A stretch of 64,000 nt of DNA from the NCBI GenBank assembly GCA_963575745.1, contig CAUYUJ010002742.1:1-64000 (forward strand), read 5' to 3'. The notes beneath the pieces are model-generated. The model was given only the letters and a program-made list of their open reading frames with translations, was not told the DNA's origin and searched no databases. Shown piece after piece: positions 9,965 to 18,600 of this stretch; within the stretch, counting starts at the first letter, position 1, and each line of letters opens with the position of its first letter. Origin of the DNA: Prorocentrum cordatum. Taxonomy: Eukaryota; Sar; Dinophyceae; Prorocentrales; Prorocentraceae. The position numbers and the translations under genes were made by a program.

Positions 9965-10600
9965 GATTTCACTACCACCGTCAGCACCTGCATCAATAGC
10001 AGCATCACTACAACCACCAGCAAGAGCACTTGGCAGCAGCGGTAGCACCAGCAACACCGCCACCACCGTCAGCAGCAGCACCAGCAGCAGCACCTAGCAG
10101 CAGCAGCAGCAACAGCACTAGCACTATCAGCAGCACCAACATCACCACCATTAGCAGCAAATGCATTAGCAGCAGCACCAGCAGCACCAGCAGCACGATA
10201 ACCATCGCCAGCATCAGCCAGCACCAGCAGCACCAGCAGCAGCAGCAGCACCACCACCACCACCAACAGCAACACCAGCACCATCAGCAGCACCACAGCA
10301 GCGCCAGCAGCATCACGAGAACCAGCAACACCAGCAGCACCCGCAGCAAAACTACCAGAAGCAGCAGCACCACCAGCACCCACAGCACCACCAGCGGCAA
10401 TGACACCAGCAGCAGCGCCAGCAACACCTGCCCAGCAGCAGCAGCACCACCAGCACCAGCACCAGCAGCAGCGCCAGCAGCACGAGAATCAGCAACACCA
10501 GCAGTAGCACCAGCAGCAGCAGCAGTGCCAGCAGCAGCAGCAACAGCACCAGCAGCAGCACCCGCACCCTTCGCTACCAGAGATCTCCCCAATTCAACAG
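9965..10600 (+). repeat. CAG/CAC microsatellite
   Basis: About 630 bp of interrupted CAG and CAC triplets. The longest frame is Ser/Thr/Gln/His-rich with no domain. It runs into the conserved 45-bp motif at 10611. Confidence 0.85.
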
Positions 10601-10610
10601 TAGTGCCCGC

Positions 10611-10666
10611 GCTGTTTCACTATGGATGGGCTGGTGGGGATACGCGAAGTGTCAAGAATTTCGTTT
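10611..10666 (+). repeat. Conserved 45-bp motif, copy 3
   Basis: GATGGGCTGGTGGGGATACG followed by CGAAGTGTCAAGAATTTC. Compared with 831-875 and 1443-1492, most differences are third-position changes in the G-W-A-G-G-D frame. It is at the end of a CAG microsatellite, as the other copies are near CCT and CTG tracts. Confidence 0.7.
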
Positions 10667-10896
10667 AAGTTAGCATTGAAATTATAGGCGCGAACAACAG
10701 AAACAGAAATTTAATCAGGTTAACATCATGCGCACGAATGTAATTACAACCTGCGAAAATCTTGTTCCGAACATGGAAATATACGAATCCAGATTGCATG
10801 CTGAAAAAATCGACCTCCGAACATGGAACTCACAGAAAACATGTTAGCAAAATCGCAAACAGTTTGGAACCAAAACCATTGAAATTTAGAACCCAC

Positions 10897-11075
10897 TGGC
10901 TACTTACGGGCTACTTACGGGCTACTTACGCGGCTACTTACGGACTACTTACGGGCTACTTACGGGCTAGTTACGGGCTACTTACGGGCTACTTATAAGT
11001 TACTTATAAGTTACTTATAAGTAGGCCGTAAGTTCATAAGTTACTTATAACTAGCATAAGTACTTATAAGTACCC
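10897..11075 (+). repeat. 11-bp tandem repeat GCTACTTACGG grading into ACTTATAAGTT
   Basis: About nine units of GCTACTTACGG pass into TTACTTATAAG units. The AT-rich end is self-complementary (ACTTATAAGT). Adjacent DNA at 11076-11340 is extremely GC-rich. Confidence 0.85.
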
Positions 11076-11217
11076 CCGCCGCGCGCAGCGCCGTCCGCCG
11101 GGCGAGGGCGTCGGGCGCGGCCGCGCCTCCGAGCGCCTCCACGCGCAGCCGGGCCGCTGCGCCCGCCAGCGCGGCGCGGCGGGCCTCCTGGGCAGGGCGC
11201 GCCCGCCCGCGGCAGCG

Positions 11218-11260
11218 GGCCGACGACGCCGTCGTCCTCGTCCTCGTGCTCGTGCTCGTC

Positions 11261-11328
<68 letters not shown>

Positions 11329-11330
11329 GC
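11218..11330 (+). repeat. CGTCCTC/GGCGTC low-complexity tract
   Basis: Runs of CTCGTC then GGCGTC hexamers within GC-rich sequence. Arg/Gly or Arg/Thr shadows only. Confidence 0.75.
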
Positions 11331-11444
11331 CCGCCCGCGGCAGCGCCGCAGGCCAGGGCGCCCCCGGCTGCGCCGCTGCATAGAGCGCTGCAGGCGAGGG
11401 GGCGTCTCGGCGCACCTGCCGCGCGCTGCGGCGCCCGAGCTCGC

Positions 11445-11545
11445 CAGGGTTAAATCGGGCGTGTCCCTCTACAGGGGGAAAATTCAAAAATAGTCAACAA
11501 AAATAGTCTGGGGACGATTTTTTGACAATTTTTAGAGGAGGAGGA
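11445..11545 (+). mobile_element. Inverted-repeat element family D, partial copy
   Basis: Begins with AAATCGGGCGTGTCCCTCTA and CAGGGGG, matching the left terminal repeat of the copy at 26814, and contains the internal string AATAGTCTGGGGACGAT. The right terminal repeat is not seen before a GGA run at 11534. Confidence 0.55.
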
Positions 11546-12850
11546 GGAGGACCTCGTCATTCTCCCTTCTCCCACATGGTAGCGGAGTGGAGAATCTGCC
11601 CATCAGTGCCCGCTGGCGCCGGCGAGCCGCGCGCAGCGCGGACTGCCACTGCGCCTCGGCGGGAGGGGGCTCTGCGGACTGCACAGAAGAGTGGCCCTTC
11701 GCCAGAGTGGCCTCTGGTGCGGGCCCTCGGGGGCTCCCCGATCGCCGAGCGCGGTGCGATGGCTGCGGCCTGCTCGATAGGCTTTGGCCCCCTCGCGCCG
11801 AGCTCCGTATACGGCCGCGGGCCCTCAAGCTGGACGGCCTGGAGAGCAGACTCCCGCTGGTTCGGTGGCAAATCATGGGAGCCTGGTATACCCTCTTGCT
11901 CCCGTCTTTAGCGTCGACGAGCGCTTGGGAATCGATGAGACAGCGCCGACATAGCGTCGAGGAGCGTTTGCTCGGCGTCGATTCGCAGGAGCCGACAAGC
12001 TGGCACGGGAGGCTCCCGCGAGCTGCCACCGAACGCTGGCCGCAGCTCGACACGCTGCCACGGGTCGCCCCCGCGAGCGCCGCCGCCACCGGGGCGGCCG
12101 CGGCTGGGCCGGCGGCCCCTCTGCGCGCAGCTCGGAAGCCGCAGGAGGTGGCTCGCGCAGGGGCCGGGCTCCCCCTGGGGGAGCAGGGCTCGGAAGCCCC
12201 GGGAGGCAGGACGCGTCTCGACCTGGGAGCGCACGGCGCCACCCCACCTACGGCGCGCCGCGCTGGATGTCTGCGACCTCGCCTCGCTGTCCTTCGCGTC
12301 TGGACACGTGTCCAGGCCCGAGGAGCAGGTGGGCCCGCACTCTTGCGCTGGGCGACGAGATCCCCAGAGATCCGCCGCTCCAACAAAAATTGGAGCGGCG
12401 GGACTTTGGCAGTTTTCGGCCTCCGGGGGCCCTTCGCCGGGCCTCGAGAGCGTCAAAAACGACTCAGGACGAGAAGCTGGTCCTGTAGGGAATTGGTCTG
12501 GACCTCTGGGGATCACGCATCGAGAAAGTTGGAGCAGCCGGATGTCTGGGTCTATACAGACTTATCCACCGCCCCATGGCCAGGCCCATTCTCGACCCAG
12601 GAGCAGTGCCAGGGGGGCCCAGACAACGCTCCTGGGCCCATGATGGGCTTGGACAGGGGCGTTCGGCAGCAAATCATGGGTTCATCGCGTGCCCGCGCAA
12701 TTCCGTCTTCAGAGTGCATTCGCGGATGTACCGTCGATGACTGCCGATTTAGCGTCGACTAGCGTCGATCAGCGTCGACTCGCAAGAGCCAACAAGATGG
12801 TATGGGAGGCCCCCATCAGTTGTCGCAGAAAGGGCGGTGGATATGCATAG
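11546..12850. other. GC-rich region with a duplicated 160-bp segment; no supported gene
   Basis: Long open frames exist on both strands, but they are Arg/Ser/Ala/Pro-rich, mutually overlapping and without recognisable domains. 11866-12030 and 12665-12825 are diverged copies of one segment: GCAAATCATGGG at the left, several GCGTCGA units in the middle, GGGAGGC toward the right. I see no convincing gene, RNA or promoter here. Confidence 0.5.
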
Positions 12851-13039
12851 GTCTCATCGCCCTACGGTTGGACCGAGGTCTGAGATCGGGGTCGGGTCGG
12901 GGAGGGTGCCCTAATATTTTTCGTGATCGTTGGATGCTCTTGCGCCTTCTGGGGTAGTGCGACCTCGAGTGATCTTACTGTTTGGGGGTGCTTTGGCTGG
13001 CGGAGGGTCTCATATTCTTGAAGGATGTTCTTCTGTCCT

Positions 13040-13201
13040 ACAGTGGAGACCCATGCCAAGAAGCACCCTGCTTGCCTCCAGGGTGCCCTGAGTTTCTTTG
13101 GGTTTCGATGGTTCTGCGATGGAAATCGTGACGTGCCCACGCCAACAATCAATGGGCGTCCTGGGGTTCAAGGGTTGGATTTCTGGTGGAAGGTTTCTTT
13201 C
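13040..13201 (+). mobile_element. Inverted-repeat element family B, copy 1
   Basis: Starts ACAGTGGAGACCCATGCCAA, contains CTTGCCTCCAGGGTGCCCTG and ends TTCTGGTGGAAGGTTTCTTT. The left end (CCAAGAARCACCCTG) is an imperfect inverted repeat of the right end (CAGGGTTGGGTTTCTTGTGG in other copies). Related copies lie at 13486, 20753, 33498, 34054 (minus), 45163 and 60629. About 160 bp with no coding capacity, so MITE-like. Confidence 0.65.
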
Positions 13202-13485
13202 GGGAAGATGAGCACATGGAGTAGGGCACGTGGATTAGCGACGGGTCCCGCTTCCGTACTCAGTCGGCGCGCCAGGTCGCCAAACGAGGCGGCATTGGCG
13301 CCATGTGCATTGGGGGCACGTTCCCCGATCCGTGGAGTTGGCGCCCACGCGCCAGATCCATGGATCCCTGATCCATGTAGGCGTGCGCACGATTCTTGTG
13401 GTCGAGCTCCTATACTGCGCGCAGCCGGCTGCAGCGCCCGCGCGATTCCTGTGGCCGCCCGCGGCGCAGCCAGCTGCAGCGTCGG

Positions 13486-13590
13486 GTCTCGATGGCTCTG
13501 CGATGGAGAGCGTGACGCTCCCACGCCAGAAATCAGTGGACGCCCTGGGGTTCGAGGGTTGGGCTTCCTGCGGAAGGATTCTTTCAAGGG
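13486..13590 (+). mobile_element. Family B element, truncated copy
   Basis: Matches the right two thirds of family B, from GATGGCTCTGCGATGGAGAG to GCGGAAGGATTCTTTCAAG. The left terminal region is missing. Confidence 0.55.
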
Positions 13591-13599
13591 AGGAAGACC

Positions 13600-14024
13600 A
13601 TCCGGACCGGACAATTGGCGTTTACTAAAGGGTCCTGGGCGTTGACTAAACAGCACTGCCCTGTTGGATTCTTTCTTTGGGCGCGTTTGCTAAAGGCCTC
13701 GCGTGTCCGGGTGGTTCTTCTCGGGGGTGTAGATCTTCTGCCCTCTCTCTCGTGGCTCTCGTGGCCGAGCTCCCACCCGCGGCTCCGACCGCACCGCGGC
13801 CGCCCTCCGCGCCGCGCCCGGGCGCACGCGCAGCGCCCCTCCGCGAGGGGCCGCGGCAGTGGCCGCGCCGGGGCCGCGCGGCGGGGGCCGCGCGGCAGGG
13901 CGCGCGGCGCGCGCTCGCCCAGGAGCCCCGGAGCGCAGCGGGCCCGGGGGACAGCGAGGGCCGTGTCTCTCGGGCGGTGGCGGACAGCGTCGCGGTCAGC
14001 GTCGCGGTCCTCCTCGTCATCGTG

Positions 14025-14057
<33 letters not shown>

Positions 14058-14170
14058 CTCGCTGACGTCAAAAGCACGAATTTCTCCCGCCAGATCGTTC
14101 AAAAAATCCGCGGTGAGCCTCCTCCTCCTCCCTCTTCTGCTGCTCCGCTTCTCGAGGCGTCCTGGCGTAC
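13600..14170. other. GC-rich filler with CGTCGT run; no supported gene
   Basis: Very GC-rich sequence with a GTC microsatellite at 14010-14055. Frames are open on both strands but are Arg/Ala/Pro or poly-Asp/Val and contain no domain. Confidence 0.5.
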
Positions 14171-14245
14171 CTTTGAGTCGGGCCTGGCCCTCTACAAAGG
14201 AGGGATATTCCAAAACAGTCCCAAATAATAGTCTGTGGACGTCTG
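14170..14245 (+). mobile_element. Inverted-repeat element family D, partial copy
   Basis: Carries GAGTCGGGCCTGGCCCTCTA and AATAGTCTGTGGACG, the left half of the family seen intact at 26814-26971. It abuts the family F repeat that LINE-1 has split. Confidence 0.5.
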
Positions 14246-14257
14246 TGGTTTTGTTTT

Positions 14258-14337
14258 AGTACATCGGGTTTATATTATGAGAACGGCTTTTGTTCTTAGA
14301 ACATTGTTTTGGGGTTCTAAAAACACTTCGTGGTAGG
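14258..14337 (+). repeat. Family F repeat, left part (split by LINE-1)
   Basis: Contains TTCTTAGAACATTGTTTTGG and ends GTTCTAAAAACACTTCGTGG. It continues at 20679-20740 with GGTAGGCCTATAGGAATGCC. Uninterrupted relatives are at 28180-28347 and 34362-34550, and a partial one is at 27008-27085. The family is about 170 bp with no coding capacity. Confidence 0.75.
14319..14337 (+). repeat. Target-site duplication of LINE-1, 5' copy
   Basis: 19 bp, AAAAACACTTCGTGGTAGG, identical to 20674-20692. Up to five leading A bases may be shared with the poly(A) tail, so the safe minimum is 14 bp. Confidence 0.9.
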
Positions 14338-14340
14338 AGG

Positions 14341-14362
14341 TCCGTAGCCATTTTGGCTCAAG
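14341..14362 (+). promoter_or_regulatory. DinoSL sequence at the LINE-1 5' end
   Basis: Begins TCCGTAGCCATTTTGGCTCA and ends AG, matching all 22 positions of the conserved dinoflagellate spliced leader, which is added to nuclear mRNAs by trans-splicing. No SL-RNA intron follows, so this is not an SL RNA gene. It is a reverse-transcribed copy of a trans-spliced leader. Confidence 0.95.
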
Positions 14363-14382
14363 TCCGTAGCCAGTCGGCTCAG
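14363..14382 (+). promoter_or_regulatory. Older, degenerate SL relic directly behind the first
   Basis: TCCGTAGCCAGTCGGCTCAG follows the intact leader with no gap. It keeps the first 10 bases and the GGCTCA of DinoSL but has lost the T-run. It looks like the leader of an earlier round of trans-splicing and retrotransposition. Confidence 0.75.
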
Positions 14383-14530
14383 GACCTGACCACTCTGGCG
14401 TGGGGGAAGTCTGCGGCCCCCAACAGTGACACCTCACGGCCAGGCAGGTGAGGATTTCGGCAGGCTCCTTTGGAGCCAAGTTTATCACGACTACTTTCAA
14501 GCGCCATACCTTACACGGCGCCCGCGAGCC

Positions 14531-15637
14531 ATGGCGGCAGAGCAGCTTCGTCGCCAGCCGTGGGTGCAGCGGCCCCAGTATCCCTGGCGGACAGCGGGCT
14601 ACGCGTGGGGTCGGCGCCAGACATATCGCAAGAAGATCTTCTGCACCGAGTGCCCCCGCTACCTCTTCGAGGACAGGCTGCAGGCGGCCAACTACACATG
14701 CCTGTGCGGGGCATGGCTGCCGAGCCACAGTAGCTGGGGGCAAGGCCGCGGCCAGCCGCACGAAGGTGATGCAGGAGGTGTGCAGGCGCAGCGCCAAGCA
14801 TCTTACCTCGAGGTGGCGCTCCGAGCCATGGCTGGCGATGGCAAGGACGCACCCACCAGCCGCAAGGCGGAGGAGTTGCTGCAGCTGCTGGCGCCCAAGC
14901 AGCCGCCTCCACCGCCCGAGCGCCCAGCGGCGCTTCTGCAGCGGGCCAACACGCGGGTGGGCAAGGCTACGAAGGCGCTGGAGAAGACTCGCCAGCGTTG
15001 GATCCGCTCGAAGGACGAGTACATGGCGGCACAGAAGGCTTTGGAGGAAGCCACCGAGGAGCTGGTGGCTGCAGAGCGAGATGAGGTGGAGGCCGCCAGG
15101 AGAGTCATCCCAGAGCGGGAAGACGAGGAGCAGAGCCCCGTCATTGATGTGGGCACGGCCATTCGGGACGGCATCAAGTTGCAATTCTCTTTCGGCAAGC
15201 TCCTCGACGGCATGGAGCTTCAAGAGTCGGACCGCAAAATTGTGGAGGAACGCTCGGAGGCCGTCAATTCGCTGCTCCAGAAGGCAATTCGTGAGGCGAT
15301 GGGCGGCCTCACCACGGACCTCGAGAACATCCAGAAGGAGATGGCCGAGGTCGCGGCCAGAGGGACCAAGAAGCGCAAGACGGAGGATCAGCCTAGCGCA
15401 GGCGTTTTTGTACCTCCTCGTGCTTCTCAGCAGCCTGCTGGCAGCCAGGCCCCCGCCCCAGGCGAGTCGCAGCCAGTTGGGTCAGGAGCACAGAACGAGG
15501 CACCTGCCAACGTGGCGCCGCCAAGGGCCGACGGGGATGCGCCCGCCGCGGAGCTGGCTGCCAAGCGGGAGGCCCTGCAGCAGGAGGCGGATGCCGAGAT
15601 TCAGCGGGTACGGCAACGGGTCCAGCAGTCTCTTTGA
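14531..15637 (+). CDS. LINE-1 ORF1: zinc-module and coiled-coil RNA-binding-type protein, 368 aa
   Basis: I chose ATG 14531 because it is the first ATG after the leader and has a strong context (GCCATGG). The stop is TGA 15635-15637. Residues 38-59 hold C-x2-C-x15-C-x-C, a small zinc-ribbon-like module, preceded by a Trp/Arg/Tyr-rich basic segment. Residues about 125-210 and 340-365 are long charged helices with coiled-coil character. Between them lies a basic K-K-R-K-T stretch near 288 and a Pro/Ala/Gln-rich linker. This matches the general role of LINE ORF1 proteins: binding the element RNA and self-assembling into the particle. There is no CCHC knuckle. The C terminus Q-Q-S-L sits on a probable +1 frameshift site leading into ORF2. 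The ORF1 of LINE-2 has the same plan with little sequence identity. Confidence 0.85.
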   Translation: MAAEQLRRQPWVQRPQYPWRTAGYAWGRRQTYRKKIFCTECPRYLFEDRLQAANYTCLCGAWLPSHSSWGQGRGQPHEGDAGGVQAQRQASYLEVALRAMAGDGKDAPTSRKAEELLQLLAPKQPPPPPERPAALLQRANTRVGKATKALEKTRQRWIRSKDEYMAAQKALEEATEELVAAERDEVEAARRVIPEREDEEQSPVIDVGTAIRDGIKLQFSFGKLLDGMELQESDRKIVEERSEAVNSLLQKAIREAMGGLTTDLENIQKEMAEVAARGTKKRKTEDQPSAGVFVPPRASQQPAGSQAPAPGESQPVGSGAQNEAPANVAPPRADGDAPAAELAAKREALQQEADAEIQRVRQRVQQSL

Positions 15638-15638
15638 C
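15623..15638 (+). promoter_or_regulatory. Probable +1 frameshift site of LINE-1 (CUU UGA C)
   Basis: The end of ORF1 reads CAG CAG TCT CTT TGA C. A P-site tRNA on CTT can re-pair one base on with TTT, after which GAC (15636-15638) is the first codon in the ORF2 frame. CUU UGA C is the shift site of bacterial release factor 2 mRNA, and CUU is also the slippery codon of yeast Ty1. The same string with TAG ends ORF1 of LINE-2. Alternative: reinitiation at ATG 15675, 38 nt downstream. Confidence 0.65.
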
Positions 15639-18600
15639 GACACAGAGGGGTCGGCGAAGGACTACACCCTGTATATGCGCAACCTCTCCAAGTTCGGTCC
15701 CACAGCACGGCATCTCCTCCAGAGGCGGGAGCACGACTTTTACGTCCTGCCAGAGGTGCACACGCGTCCAGATGAGGCGGATGAGCATCTAGCGACATGG
15801 GCACAGGCAGGTTTCAAGCCAGTGCTCACCCCCAGTAGAGCAAATGAAGTCAGTTCTAGGCCAGGCGGAGTGTCCGCAGGCTGCAGGAAAGTTTTTCAGT
15901 TCGAATCTTTTCGCCACTTGTCCAGGGATCCCAGTGCGACAGTAGGACTCAGAGATCTCCAGAAGGACCAGCAACAGCTCTCCAGTGGAGTAGATTTCCA
16001 CGATTTCGTAGGTTTTCAGACAAAGGTGGCAGGACAGGCTTTCAGCATTTTCGGGATCTATCTCACGACAGGAGTCGGCCTGCGAGGCGAGAACGCCCGC
16101 AAGCTTGCATCTCTAGGAGCTCTACTGCAGACGTTGCGCACACCTTGGCTAGTTATCGGAGACTGGAACTGCGAGCCAGAAGAACTCCAAGTGAGTGGAT
16201 GGCCGCATCTGGTCGCTGGCGAACTCAGAGTTCCTAGTAATGTAGAGTACACTTGCACGGTGCCGCCTTGTCGCATGCTTGATTTCTTAGTTTGCTCGTC
16301 CTCAGCAAGGCACATGATCAGCTCAGTGTTAGCAGACACGGAACCCATCGCTGGCGCTGGCAAGAGCCACTATGGTTTGGTCGTAAGTTTGAGGCTACGC
16401 ATGTCAGAGTCAGTGCGCCGAGTTTTAAGCCTACCCAGGCCTTTTCAGCAACCGCCAGCCATGAAACGTGCCCGCGACCCGACGAGCAAGCGCTCGAGGA
16501 AGGCAGCAGCGGCTACGGCACAGCAAGGCAGCGTGAGCGACAGGGCAACTCCTGTGCCACGCAACCAGCCCAGACAGAGGATCACGTTTAAGAGCCCGCC
16601 GACGCTGGAGTATCTATGCCCAGACGATTTTGAGGAGGAGGATTTTGGATTGGACGGTGGAGGTGAGGAGGACGACGAAGCGCCTCCAGTGGGCTCAACA
16701 CAGCCTGAGGCCAGCGAGTTTAAGCACACGCTCCACCAGCTGTCTGCCGTCCAGTTGGACAGTCTGTGGCAAGGGCTACAGACAAGTCTGCACTCGGACA
16801 ACTTCTCACAGCCTCCGAAGTATATAGCAGAGTCTTCAGCTTTCCAACTAGATCGGGCGTCTTCTGTAGCTGGAGGCATGGAATACGCCCGATGGGTTTC
16901 CAGAATGGAAGAATTCTTCATCCTGACACACGAGATCCCGCCGCAAAAGCGAAATGCTTATCGCGGACGAGGACAGGCCAATAAGCTAGTTTTCAAGCCA
17001 GAAGCGCAGGGAGCAACCTTTGTTTCAGCGTCAGATCCAGTCGCACACTGGTGGGCCACAGTCGCGTTTCTGTTAGAAGAACTCAGGAGTTGCTTGCCCA
17101 AGAGAGGATCGCGTTTCGACACGCTCCTGACCAGAGTGCGCGAGCTCGTGAGCCAGCTCCCCTCCTCGTCCCTCATGCCTCTTCCTTCTCGGCAGTGGGG
17201 AGTCTGGAAGGAGGGGCTTGGCCACCTCGACAAAGCGTCTGACGGAGAGATCGCGGATTTCAGTCTCAGGGCAAGACAAAACGCGACCAGGGCGCACCGA
17301 GTTTTGCAGAGTGTGAACCAGCAAGGTTTTAAGGATTGGGTTCTGCAGCAAGCCCTGGCAGGAGGCAAGGGTCTTTATAGGATGATCAAGCCCAAGAATG
17401 TTTTCGTAGGGGAAGTGAGGTCAGGCACGACCTCAGCGCCAGACGCCATCAGCCGTATCAGTCTCAAGGAAAAGGTGTGGGGCGCCAAGTGGGGGGCGGG
17501 CACCCCATGCACTCCAGAGGCTGTTCTTTTGTGGCGACGGGCGCAGAGGCAGGCCATCTTGAACCCACTCCCGCCATTGGATCCTGAGCGCGTTCAGAGA
17601 GTAATAGCACGAGTGCCATGTCGAGCGAATGGAGTTGATCAGTGCAACAAGCGAGATTTTGCCTTTCTGCCCCCAGCGGGGATCCGCCAGCTTACAGATC
17701 TTTTTAATTCCATCGAAGCGCGAGCTTGCTGGCCATGGCAGCTTATGACGGTTTTAGTCATGTTGCAGGTCAAGAACAGAGAGGCAGACAGGGCCATAGG
17801 TCTACTGCCGTGGCTACCCCGCCTTTGGGGCAGACTCCGTCATTTTGAGAGGGCGCAGTGGTGTGCGCAGAGAGCGGGGCATTGGGACACAGCCATTGCG
17901 GGCTCATCGGCGCTGCGTGTAGCTGTTTGGAGAGCGTTTCAGGACGAGCTTGCAGAGCAATCATGCCTCCCAGACCTAGAGCACGCCAGCCTTCTTTGGG
18001 ATGTTCAAGGTTTTTATGACTCCCTGCGGTGGGAGCTCGTAGCTTCGAAGGCACTCGCTTTAGGTTTCCCAGCGATCTATCTGGCGCTGGAGCTTCAGAT
18101 GCATATGTCGCCGAGGTTCCTGAGGGAGGAAGGATGTTTCTCAGAAGCTATACAACCGAGTCTGTCTCTGATTCCAGGCTCAACAGGAGCTGTGGATCTA
18201 GGCAGGTGTGCCCTGTATTTTGTCTGCGAGGAAGTGGCCAGATGCCCACCTCCTTCTCCCAGTTTGCACACATGGGTCGACGACATAGTGCAGCGTTGTG
18301 AAGCGCCCAGGCAGAGATTAGTGGAGACGCTGTTTCGTGCGGGCCAGCAGTTAGTTGCAGGCCTGCGCGACATCCACCTGGCTACAGCGGCCAAGTCATG
18401 CATCATCTCTTCATCGCCAGTAGCAGCTCGAGAGTTATCCCAGCGGTTTAAAGACGCCAACATCAGCATTCAGGTGAAGCCGAATGCACCAGATTTGGGA
18501 CTTGATAGGGGCAGGATTTCGAAGAGTAGGCCAAAGCAAGCAGCGAGGCGCGCAGCAACAAGTTTTAAGATTCGCAAGTTATCAAGGTTTGCACGTGGAG

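Noticed and set aside
10030-10668. 212-codon Ser/Thr/Gln frame in the CAG tract
   Set aside because: A by-product of a CAG/CAC microsatellite. Only its last 15 codons (the 45-bp motif) are of interest and are reported separately.
11532-12762. Two overlapping 280-390-codon frames on opposite strands
   Set aside because: Both are Arg/Ala/Ser/Pro-rich shadows of GC-rich DNA with no domain, and they contain a duplicated non-coding segment.
14341-14382. SL RNA gene
   Set aside because: No splice donor, intron or Sm-type site follows the leader. The position between target-site duplication and ORF1 shows that it is a copied mRNA end.
14270-15223. 317-codon minus-strand frame under LINE-1 ORF1
   Set aside because: A shadow of ORF1: it is Leu/Arg/His-rich and opposite the coiled-coil coding sequence, and it starts inside the target repeat.
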